This document shows positions 57,903 through 64,000 of a DNA stretch of 64,000 nucleotides, one piece after another; position 1 is the first letter of the stretch; each line of letters opens with the position of its first letter. This DNA is from Hydrocarboniphaga sp. GTDB lineage: Bacteria; Pseudomonadota; Gammaproteobacteria; Nevskiales; Nevskiaceae. A program made the translations under genes and the position numbers. The notes beneath the pieces are model-generated. The model had not been told where the DNA came from and ran no database searches. It saw nothing but the letters and a program-made list of their open reading frames with translations. The stretch spans positions 1-64,000 of the forward strand of contig NZ_JAQGNT010000100.1 in assembly GCF_028291725.1 (NCBI RefSeq), given 5' to 3'.

Positions 57903-58883
57903 ATGGGCTCAGCCCCAGGCTTGAAGTTGGAGAAGACCGCGCAGGTCGAAGTATTGGCCTCGATGGACGCTTTCGTGCGCGCCGAGATGGAAGCGCACCG
58001 GGAGCGCCGCAATCTGTGGTTCCCCAACGAACTGGTGCCGGCCGACGCCGACCTGCCCGGCAGCTGGGACGAGTCGCTGCGTGAGGTCCGCGCCGCTGCC
58101 CGCGATCTGCCGGACGTGGTCCGCGTCGCGGTCGCGCTGAACCTGCTGACCGAAGAGGGGCTGCCGCACTTCCATCGCCTGATTGCCGTGTATTTCGGCG
58201 AGCACTCGGCCTGGTCGGACTGGAACAACATGTGGACGGCTGAAGAAGACCGTCACGGCTGCGCGCTGCGCGACTACGTCCGCGACGCGCGCCTGTTCAA
58301 TATGGGTGAACTCGAGCGCCAGCAGTACGCGTACATCGAGGCCGGGTTCGATCCGGAGTGGGAACAGGATCCCTATCGCCTGCTCGCGTACACCTCGCTG
58401 CAGGAGAAGGCCACCCAGCTGTCGCATGCCAATACCGGGCGTATGGCTGCCGGCTGCGAGAACCTGCTGCAGCGCGTACTCGCACATCTGGCTGGAGACG
58501 AGTCGCGGCACTACGTGTTCTACCGCTCGATGTTCGGCGAGATCATCAACCGCGATCCGGATCGCGCGCTGGTGTCGCTGCAAAAAGTAGTATCGAACTT
58601 CTCGATGCCGGGCCACCGCATCGCCGGCTTCGACGACATGAGCGAAGTCGTGCGCCGTGCGGATATTTTCGGCGCGCGCCAGTATCAGCGTATCGTCGAG
58701 GAGTGCCTGGCGCACTGGGAAGTCGACAAGCTCACCGGGCTGTCAGCCAGCGGCGCCGAGGCGCAGGAAAAGCTGCTCAAGGTGCCGGCGCGGCTCGAGC
58801 GCATGGCCGACTATGTGGCCAGCAAGGAAAAGCCGAAGACTTTCCGCTTCGCCTTCGCCTACAACCGCGAAATCGTTATCTAA
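57903..58883 (+). CDS. Acyl-ACP desaturase, soluble di-iron (FA_desaturase_2)
   Basis: A 326-aa plant-type acyl-[acyl-carrier-protein] desaturase. Di-iron ligands are in NLLTEEGLPHFHRL, TAEEDRHGCALRDYV (Glu-x-x-His) and AGDESRHYVFYRSMF (second Glu-x-x-His); RIAGFDDMSEVVRRADIF is near the C-terminus. It should insert a double bond into saturated acyl-ACP, changing membrane fluidity. The ATG at 57903 is preferred over 57897 because GGAGG then lies 7 nt away. A palindromic element starts right after its TAA, separating it from the SDR gene. Confidence 0.88.
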   Translation: MGSAPGLKLEKTAQVEVLASMDAFVRAEMEAHRERRNLWFPNELVPADADLPGSWDESLREVRAAARDLPDVVRVAVALNLLTEEGLPHFHRLIAVYFGEHSAWSDWNNMWTAEEDRHGCALRDYVRDARLFNMGELERQQYAYIEAGFDPEWEQDPYRLLAYTSLQEKATQLSHANTGRMAAGCENLLQRVLAHLAGDESRHYVFYRSMFGEIINRDPDRALVSLQKVVSNFSMPGHRIAGFDDMSEVVRRADIFGARQYQRIVEECLAHWEVDKLTGLSASGAEAQEKLLKVPARLERMADYVASKEKPKTFRFAFAYNREIVI

Positions 58884-59042
58884 GTGCCTCGTTTCCCAAG
58901 TACAGTCACGAATCCGCGGCGGATTTTCGCGCCTGGGGGCGTTGCGACTCCTCGCCATAGCGGGGCTATGCCTCGTCGTCGCGCCTTGCCAGTCGCAAAA
59001 CTCCGCGTGCGCCTTCGTGACCGTACTTGGGAACCGAGGCAC
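58884..59042. mobile_element. MITE-like palindromic element, family G
   Basis: 159 bp with 28-30-bp imperfect terminal inverted repeats (left GTGCCTCGTTTCCCAAGTAC; right GTACTTGGGAACCGAGGCAC) and flanking TAA on both sides (58881-58883, 59043-59045), consistent with a 3-bp target duplication. The interior contains CCATAGCGGGGCTATG, like the interior of the family F copy at 12541. No coding frame. The left TAA is the desaturase stop codon. Confidence 0.78.
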
Positions 59043-59050
59043 TAAGGCGA

Positions 59051-59902
59051 ATGCCTGCGCTGCCGAAGCTCAAGGGCCAGCGGGTCCTGATCACCGGCGC
59101 GGGCAGCGGCCTCGGCCGTGCGCTCGCGCAGGGCTTCGCCGCCGCGGGCTGGCGTGTTGCCTGCAGCGATGTGCGCCTGGATGCCGCGCAACAGACGGCT
59201 AGCGATCTCGCTGCTGGTGGCGCAAGCAGCTTGGCACTGGCGCTCGATGTGCGCTCGGAAGCAGGCTTCGCCGACGTCGTCGCCGAGGTACAAAAAGCCT
59301 GGGGCGGCATCGACGTGCTGGTCAACAACGCGGGCGTCGCCACCGCTGGCACCGTCGCCGATTCGCCGATCGAACAATGGCGTTTCGTGCTCGACATCAA
59401 CCTGCTCGGCTGCGTGCGCGGCGCGCGTGCGGTGATTCCGTTGATGAAAGCGCAGGGCGCCGGCCGCATCGTCAACGTCGCCTCCTTCGCCGGCATCGCC
59501 AACCCGCCGGCGCTGGCCAGCTACAACGTCAGCAAGGCCGCAGTGATTTCGCTGTCCGAGACGCTGCGCAGCGAACTGGCTGGCGACGGCATCGGCGTAA
59601 GTGTCGCCGCGCCGTCGTTCTTCAAGACCGATCTGCTGAACAGCGGCCGCGGCGAAATCGCCGATGCGGCGCACAGCACCGCGCCGCAGATGCAGCGCAT
59701 CGTCGAGCGCCTGATGGACAAGGCCAGCGTTAGCGCGGCCGACGTCGCAGGCGATATTTTCGATGCGGTGCAGAACGAGCGCTTCCTGGTGATCACGCAT
59801 GCCGAGGCGCGCAAGCAGGCGCTGATCAAACGCTATGCGCCGGAGATGTTCTTCAGGATGGCGCTGAAGTCGACGGCGGCGTTTCTGGCGAAACGGACGT
59901 AG
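59051..59902 (+). CDS. Short-chain dehydrogenase/reductase
   Basis: A 283-aa SDR. NAD(P) loop ITGAGSGLGRALAQGF, DV after the second strand, VNNAGVATAG, Ser in VNVASFAGIANP and catalytic YNVSK. The length and C-terminal ALKSTAAFLAKRT are like classical SDRs acting on fatty or hydrophobic alcohols; substrate unknown. Its ribosome-binding site TAAGG begins in the repeat-flanking TAA of element G, so the insertion is at its 5' edge. Co-transcription with the desaturase is likely but would pass through the palindrome. Confidence 0.87.
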   Translation: MPALPKLKGQRVLITGAGSGLGRALAQGFAAAGWRVACSDVRLDAAQQTASDLAAGGASSLALALDVRSEAGFADVVAEVQKAWGGIDVLVNNAGVATAGTVADSPIEQWRFVLDINLLGCVRGARAVIPLMKAQGAGRIVNVASFAGIANPPALASYNVSKAAVISLSETLRSELAGDGIGVSVAAPSFFKTDLLNSGRGEIADAAHSTAPQMQRIVERLMDKASVSAADVAGDIFDAVQNERFLVITHAEARKQALIKRYAPEMFFRMALKSTAAFLAKRT

Positions 59903-59915
59903 TTCGATCACTGAA

Positions 59916-59985
59916 CTGTAGGAGCGGCCCATGGCCGCGATTGAGGCTTCACCGACACAATCGCGGCCATGGGCCGCTCCTACAG
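59916..59985. repeat. Paired GTAG palindrome (REPIN-like), family D
   Basis: CTGTAGGAGCGGCCCATGGC at the left and the exact inverse complement ending GGGCCGCTCCTACAG at the right, 22-nt centre. Between the convergent SDR and acylphosphatase genes. Single copy in this window. Confidence 0.87.
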
Positions 59986-60001
59986 TGGCGACACGCTGGC
60001 G

Positions 60002-60025
60002 CAGCGCTTTGGTGAAACGGACTAC
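60002..60025. repeat. Solitary arm of palindrome family E
   Basis: On the minus strand GTAGTCCGTTTCACCAAAGC, nearly the same as the 44322-44488 terminal repeat. The TAG at its tip is the stop codon of the acylphosphatase gene. No second arm nearby. Confidence 0.65.
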
Positions 60026-60309
60026 GAGTTGCGAACCTCGAAGTCGTCGAAGCCGGGCGAGTCCTCGCTTATCCATTCGAGCTGGTCCACCTGCGCCGCG
60101 GCCGGCCCCAGATGCAGCCAGGCGCGCAGTTGCTCCAGTGCGTCCGGCTCGCCGTAGGCGCAGCCCTCTACCGAACCGTCCTCGCAATTGCGCACCCAGC
60201 CGCGCAGGCCCAGCTCCAGCGCCTTGTGCCGCGTCGACTGGCGGAAGTAGACGCCCTGAACCCGTCCGTTCACGCTAAAGCGGTAACATAGCTTGAAGGC
60301 TGAGTTCAT
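60022..60309 (-). CDS. acyP: Acylphosphatase
   Basis: A 95-aa enzyme that hydrolyses acyl phosphates. The active site is visible: YRFSVNGRVQGVYFRQSTR (GRVQGVxFR phosphate loop) and GLRGWVRNCEDGSVEG with the catalytic Asn. The start at 60309 gives the normal length; no strong ribosome-binding site. It is divergent from the next gene with 37 bp between starts. Confidence 0.92.
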   Translation of the reverse strand: MNSAFKLCYRFSVNGRVQGVYFRQSTRHKALELGLRGWVRNCEDGSVEGCAYGEPDALEQLRAWLHLGPAAAQVDQLEWISEDSPGFDDFEVRNS

Positions 60310-60346
60310 CGAGACACCGGTTCCGGGACGTCGCAGGAGTGCCGAC

Positions 60347-61024
60347 ATGGGCATGTTAAAACGCTGGCGCGAGCGCATCGACAAGCGCGGTGCCGATCAT
60401 CGTCTTGCCGACGGCGATGCGACTCTGCCCGAACGCTTCGCGTTCTCGGCCGCGATTCCGGCCGGCAGCTTCGGCTCGCTGTGCCGCGTCGATCTGCAGC
60501 TGCTGCGCGAACCGCAGCAGGACGGCGAGCGCATGCATCTGCGCGCGCACTTCCAGACCAACTTCGCCTCGGTGCTCAGGCCGGCGCTGCTGCAGGCGGC
60601 CGGCGCGATGGCGGACGAGCCGTCCGCGTCGCGCGCGATCGAGCCGGCGGGCCGTGCCGCGCGGATCGCCCATGCCGGCCTGCAGAAAGTCCTGGCGACG
60701 CGCCTGGTGCAGCGCGTGGCCGCGCCGCTGCTGACGCACGACTTCAACACCTGGATGGAGATCCAGGCTTCGACCGAGCCGCTCGACGACGGCGCGCATT
60801 CGCTGGTGCCGCAGCAGGAGAGGCTCGCCGCGATGGGTATTCAACCCGCGCGCGGCATCGGTCCGCAGGCCGAGAACTGGTCGAGCCAAACGCCCAACGG
60901 CTATGCGCAGCTATCGCTGCTGCAGGTCGACAAGTCGCATCTGCCGCCGGAGCTGGCGAAGCACTTCGGCAAGCAGCCGTTCCAGCTGGCCGCGGCGATC
61001 GTCAATACCGTCGAGCGCAAGTAG
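60347..61024 (+). CDS. Conserved-looking protein of unknown function
   Basis: A 225-aa protein, start at 60347 chosen because AGGAG is 7 nt upstream. Basic N-terminus (MGMLKRWRERIDKRG), then alternating hydrophobic strands (FAFSAAIPAGSFGSLCRVDL, RMHLRAHFQTNF), an Ala-rich helical part and a C-terminal helix (AAAIVNTVERK). No signal peptide, membrane helix or enzyme motif seen. Codon use is like its neighbours, so it is likely real. I do not recognise the family. Confidence 0.7.
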   Translation: MGMLKRWRERIDKRGADHRLADGDATLPERFAFSAAIPAGSFGSLCRVDLQLLREPQQDGERMHLRAHFQTNFASVLRPALLQAAGAMADEPSASRAIEPAGRAARIAHAGLQKVLATRLVQRVAAPLLTHDFNTWMEIQASTEPLDDGAHSLVPQQERLAAMGIQPARGIGPQAENWSSQTPNGYAQLSLLQVDKSHLPPELAKHFGKQPFQLAAAIVNTVERK

Positions 61025-61029
61025 CCTGC

Positions 61030-61109
61030 GTAGGTCGGCAATCCCTTGCCGACATGAGGCGGTGATTGCGCATCCGAGGGTACACGTCGGCAAAGGATTG
61101 CCGACCTAC
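61030..61109. repeat. Paired GTAG palindrome (REPIN-like), family B
   Basis: GTAGGTCGGCAATCCCTTGC to the inverse complement ending ATTGCCGACCTAC, tips outward. The right tip supplies the TAG stop of the minus-strand repeat protein (61108-61106). Another TAG, the stop of the unknown gene, lies 6 bp before the left tip. Confidence 0.87.
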
Positions 61110-62035
61110 GGTGATTGGTTGACCCCTAGCGCCTGCAGGGTTTCGATGGTCAGACCACCCTGCGTCAGCTCGTTCCTGGCCTGGTAGGCGCGTAGTGCCT
61201 GCGTCGAACGAGAGCCCCAGCGGCCGTCGCTCGAGCCCGGATCGAATCCGTCTTTTGCCAGTGCCTGCTGCACGCGACGCAACAGCTGCGGTGTCGCGTT
61301 GATGTCGCAGACCATGCTGAACCACTGGTTGCGCGCCGCCGATATCTGGACGACGCGAGTGACGTCCTCGTAGACCGGCGGTGTCGGCACGCTGCGCTGG
61401 TACGCGGGCTCGACGATCTGGCGGACGCGCCGCGTGATCGTGCGCTCGGGCGCATCGACCAGCCTGGTTTCGGCCGGCGTAATCAAGTTCTTGTGACGCA
61501 GCGTTTTGTAGACCGCCGGCTGCGCGACCGGCTCGCTGCGCGCCGGCTCGACCAGCAGTTTGCGCTTCACGATCCGGTATTCGATCGGGCCTTCCACCGC
61601 GCACATTTCGCCAGTGACCGGATGTGGCTTCAGCACCGTGCCGGTGCGCGTCACCACGCGCTCTTCGACGGTCCTGTACTGCGCCGGCTGCACGCGATCA
61701 TGCGAGCCGGCCGGCTTCACCAGCACCTGCTCCTCGACGACCTCGTATTCGGCCGGCCGGGTCACGACGCGGCGTTTGCCGGCCGGGCGCGTCTCGGTTT
61801 TCTCGACCCATTCGTAGCGCGCCGGCACCGTTTCGAAGCGCTCGCCGCCAGGCACTTTCAGCACTGATTCGGTCCGGCGCTCGTAGCGCGCCGGCTGCAG
61901 CCACTGCGCCCAGCATTCACCGGGCTGCGCTTTCGGCGGCTCGGCCAGCAGCAGGCCTGCGTCGGCCGGTGGCCCGGCTGCCTGCGCGGCCGTCACCATC
62001 AGGCTGGCCGCAAGCAGCAGTGCCGCGCGGTGCAT
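61106..62035 (-). CDS. Secreted Pro-Ala-x-Tyr repeat protein with peptidoglycan-binding domain (paralogue 2)
   Basis: A 309-aa protein with a signal peptide (LLLAASLMVTAAQA). About nine copies of a 20-25-residue unit follow, containing PA-x-Y and a (V/L)-(L/V)-V-(K/E)-PA stretch, for example RPAEYEVVEEQVLVKPAG and GPIEYRIVKRKLLVEPAR. A C-terminal PG_binding_1-type domain (about 245-305, QALAKDGFDPGSSDGRWGSR and LTIETLQALG) ends the protein. One conserved Cys pair frames the repeat region. It lies 23 bp after its paralogue and is probably co-transcribed with it. The stop codon comes from the palindrome at 61030. Confidence 0.8.
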   Translation of the reverse strand: MHRAALLLAASLMVTAAQAAGPPADAGLLLAEPPKAQPGECWAQWLQPARYERRTESVLKVPGGERFETVPARYEWVEKTETRPAGKRRVVTRPAEYEVVEEQVLVKPAGSHDRVQPAQYRTVEERVVTRTGTVLKPHPVTGEMCAVEGPIEYRIVKRKLLVEPARSEPVAQPAVYKTLRHKNLITPAETRLVDAPERTITRRVRQIVEPAYQRSVPTPPVYEDVTRVVQISAARNQWFSMVCDINATPQLLRRVQQALAKDGFDPGSSDGRWGSRSTQALRAYQARNELTQGGLTIETLQALGVNQSP

Positions 62036-62058
62036 GGGGCGCTTCAAGCTCGTTTCGC

Positions 62059-63033
62059 TCAGCTGTCGCTGGCACGTCCGGCGGAATGAACGCCGAGACG
62101 TTCGAGCGTCTCCAGCGTGATGCCGCCCTGGGCCATGCCCTGCGAGGCCTGGTAGCGGCGCACGCCATCGGCCGTGCCGCTGCCGATGCGGCCGTCGAGC
62201 GGGCCGCTGTAGTAGCCGGCGGATTTGAGTGCCTGCTGCAGCGCGCGCACGGTGTCCGGCGTCGCATTGGTTTCGCAGAGCACGCCGCGCCATTCCATGT
62301 GGCCGTCGGCGATTTTCTCTTGCCGGGTGAGGATCTGGTATTCGGCCGGGATCGCGATGCGGTTTTCGCGTGCCGGCTCGACGAGCCTGCGCACCTTGAT
62401 GTTCTGGTACTGCGCCGGCACTTCTTCCTTGCGGACCTCGGCCTCTTTCACCAGCACCTGGCGGCGCACGGTCTGGTATTCGGCCGGGATTTCGCTGCGC
62501 CGCGTCGTCGCGGGCTGGTCGACTTCGCTGTGCGTGACCTCGCGATATTCGGCCGGACTCTCGACCAGGCACATGATGTCGCCAGTGAGGTTGTCGACTT
62601 TCTCGACCAGGCCGTGGCCGCGCTTCCATTGCTGGCTCGCCGGCTTCACCAGCTGGCGTTCGCTCGTCGTTTTATAAGTCGCCGGAACCTGCTCCAGCTT
62701 CTCGGCCGCCGGTTTGACCAGCAGTTGCTGCTCTTCCCATCGGTACTGGGCCGGTACGACTTCGACGATGCGCTCCGACGCCGGCTTGACCATCACCGTC
62801 TGCTCGTCCCATTCGTAGCGCTCGGGGATCACCTCGATGCGCTCGGACTCGGCTTTTTTCAGCACCGACTCGCTGAGCGTCTTGAACTGCGGCGGCGTGT
62901 AGACGCGGGCATAGCATTCGCCGACGCGTGCGCGCAGCGGCAGGCCGGTGTCGAAGACCGCTTCCTGGGCAAAGACGGGCGCAGCGACGAAGGCCGCCAG
63001 CACGCAGCCGGCGGCAAAACGATGGCGTAGCAT
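62059..63033 (-). CDS. Secreted Pro-Ala-x-Tyr repeat protein with peptidoglycan-binding domain (paralogue 1)
   Basis: A 324-aa protein of the same plan as the 61106 gene: signal peptide (VLAAFVAAPVFA), about nine short repeats (IPERYEWDEQTVMVKPA, VPAQYRWEEQQLLVKPA, IPAEYQTVRRQVLVKEA), and a C-terminal PG_binding_1-type domain (about 252-312, ALKSAGYYSGPLDGRIGSGT). AGGGAG precedes the ATG at 63033. The repeats are predicted beta-hairpin-like and charged. Likely a periplasmic wall-bound protein; no enzyme motif was seen. Confidence 0.8.
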   Translation of the reverse strand: MLRHRFAAGCVLAAFVAAPVFAQEAVFDTGLPLRARVGECYARVYTPPQFKTLSESVLKKAESERIEVIPERYEWDEQTVMVKPASERIVEVVPAQYRWEEQQLLVKPAAEKLEQVPATYKTTSERQLVKPASQQWKRGHGLVEKVDNLTGDIMCLVESPAEYREVTHSEVDQPATTRRSEIPAEYQTVRRQVLVKEAEVRKEEVPAQYQNIKVRRLVEPARENRIAIPAEYQILTRQEKIADGHMEWRGVLCETNATPDTVRALQQALKSAGYYSGPLDGRIGSGTADGVRRYQASQGMAQGGITLETLERLGVHSAGRASDS

Positions 63034-63125
63034 GGACACTCCCTGGTGTCCGGCAAGCCTAGCGGTGTGACGCACGCACGCCAAGCAGACATTCCATACC
63101 GGTCCCCGATACTGGCCACTAGTTC

Positions 63126-63201
63126 GTAGGGCGGGTCATGACCCGCCGTTTTTCGGCCTGCGAGAAACAAAATCAAAACGGCGGGTCGCGACCCGCCCTA
63201 C
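63126..63201. repeat. Paired GTAG palindrome (REPIN-like), family C
   Basis: GTAGGGCGGGTCATGACCCG to CGGGTCGCGACCCGCCCTAC, tips outward, around an AT-rich centre. The right tip supplies the TAG stop of the minus-strand MFS gene. Confidence 0.87.
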
Positions 63202-64000
63202 ATAAGGCGCACCTTGAACAGCGCCCGCGAGCGCGTCCAGATGTAGCCGACCACGCCCAACGTCGCCATGCCGCCGGCGATCACCGACGGCACCGTGCCC
63301 AGCAGTTTCGCGGCCAGGCCCGACTCGAATGCGCCGAGTTCGTTCGACGCCGAGATGAAGATGCTGTTGACCGAGGCGACGCGGCCGCGCATGTGATCCG
63401 CGGGCAGGGTCTGCAGCAGCGTGTTGCGGATCACCACGCTGACGCTGTCGAAGGCGCCGCTGGCGAACAGCGCCGCAGCCGACAGCCAGAACGTCTTGGA
63501 GACGGCGAACGCCAGCGTCGCGACGCCGAAGCCGGCGACCACCAGCAGCAGCGTACTCCAGGGCCGGCGCGTCGGCGGATACCAGTTGCAGGCGATCACC
63601 GTGATCAGTGCGCCGGCGGCCGGCGCCGCGCGCAACAGGCCCAGGCCCTGCGGGCCGACCTTGAGAATATCTTCGGCAAAGATCGGCAGGATCGCGACCA
63701 CGCCGCCGAACAGCACCGAGAACATGTCCAGCGAGATCGCGTACAGCAGGATCTTGGTCTTCCAGACGTAGGCGATGCCTTCGCGCAGGCTCGCCCACAG
63801 CGCGATGCCGGCCGGCGGCGACACCGGCTGCTTCTCGATGCGGCCGATCAGCACGATGTTGATCAGCACCATCGCCAGCACCACGATCAAGGTGCCGGTC
63901 AGGCCGACGCCGACGTACAGGAACCCGGCGAGCACCGGACCGGCGATCGCGCCCGCCTGGAAGAAAGTCGCGTTCCAGCTCGCCGAGTTGGAATAGATCT
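63198..64000 (-). CDS. MFS transporter, EntS/MFS_3-like, 5'-partial
   Basis: About 267 codons are visible and the frame stays open at the right edge (reading NSASWNATFFQAGAIAGPVL before the first internal start-like codon), so the N-terminal part lies outside. It has membrane helices such as GLTGTLIVVLAMVLINIVLI and ISLDMFSVLFGGVVAILPIF, and the loop MRGRVASVNSIFISASNELG typical of the MFS_3/enterobactin-exporter group. Probably an efflux pump; substrate unknown. The stop codon is within the tip of the palindrome at 63126. Confidence 0.82.
   Translation of the reverse strand, partial: IYSNSASWNATFFQAGAIAGPVLAGFLYVGVGLTGTLIVVLAMVLINIVLIGRIEKQPVSPPAGIALWASLREGIAYVWKTKILLYAISLDMFSVLFGGVVAILPIFAEDILKVGPQGLGLLRAAPAAGALITVIACNWYPPTRRPWSTLLLVVAGFGVATLAFAVSKTFWLSAAALFASGAFDSVSVVIRNTLLQTLPADHMRGRVASVNSIFISASNELGAFESGLAAKLLGTVPSVIAGGMATLGVVGYIWTRSRALFKVRLM

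Overview
The window is a 64 kb piece of a high-GC bacterial chromosome, almost certainly a gammaproteobacterium near the Xanthomonadales (Lysobacterales) / Nevskiales. Pointers are a FkbO/XanB2-type chorismatase, the anmK - M23 peptidase - tyrS block, tamA-tamB, a single-chain malic enzyme/phosphotransacetylase, rimB-rimK, a soluble acyl-ACP desaturase, and many GTAG-tipped REP palindromes of the kind known from Stenotrophomonas and Xanthomonas. Genus assignment is inference. There is no rRNA, tRNA, CRISPR array, phage or complete insertion sequence. The accessory signal comes from short non-autonomous palindromic elements.

Layout. 0-8.6 kb: chorismatase (cut by the left edge), membrane C13 peptidase, glpK divergent from a monoacylglycerol-lipase-like hydrolase, FMN-riboswitch-controlled ribH2, hemB-aroE. 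8.6-13.4 kb: FG-GAP/GEVED secreted protein and an envelope-stress group (DUF1328, two BON proteins, CsbD). 13.5-25.7 kb: tamA-tamB, priA, anmK, M23 peptidase, tyrS. 25.7-29.8 kb: GNAT, ABM monooxygenase-like protein, RIO kinase, thioesterase, TerC, LuxR response regulator. 29.8-39.3 kb: organic-acid block on one strand (dctA, OprO/P-type porin, KgtP-type symporter, hybrid kinase), then maeB. 39.4-41.2 kb: DUF2721 protein and M14-like deacylase. 41.3-46.9 kb: nitrate-uptake block: nasT-like ANTAR gene, porin, nrtA, nrtB, nrtD. 46.9-51.6 kb: an overlapping hybrid kinase - rimB - rimK unit. 51.7-64 kb: mnmG, CBS protein, YgjP-like metallopeptidase, CapW/BrxR-like WYL regulator, parB, folE, acyl-ACP desaturase, SDR, acylphosphatase, an unknown protein, two tandem peptidoglycan-binding repeat proteins and an MFS transporter cut by the right edge.

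Most notable. (1) The nitrate block has two separate ANTAR-type attenuator leaders, one before nasT itself and one between nasT and the porin, downstream of a near-perfect sigma-54 promoter. (2) A 166-bp palindromic MITE-like element sits in frame inside the periplasmic sensor domain of the organic-acid hybrid kinase. (3) Several families of GTAG-tipped paired palindromes supply the stop codons of neighbouring genes, once for both convergent genes. (4) A hairpin could hide the ribosome-binding site of the acyl-ACP desaturase. (5) Two tandem secreted proteins are built from short Pro-Ala-x-Tyr repeats with a peptidoglycan-binding tail.

All assignments come from reading the sequence and recalled family motifs; no database search or folding program was run.
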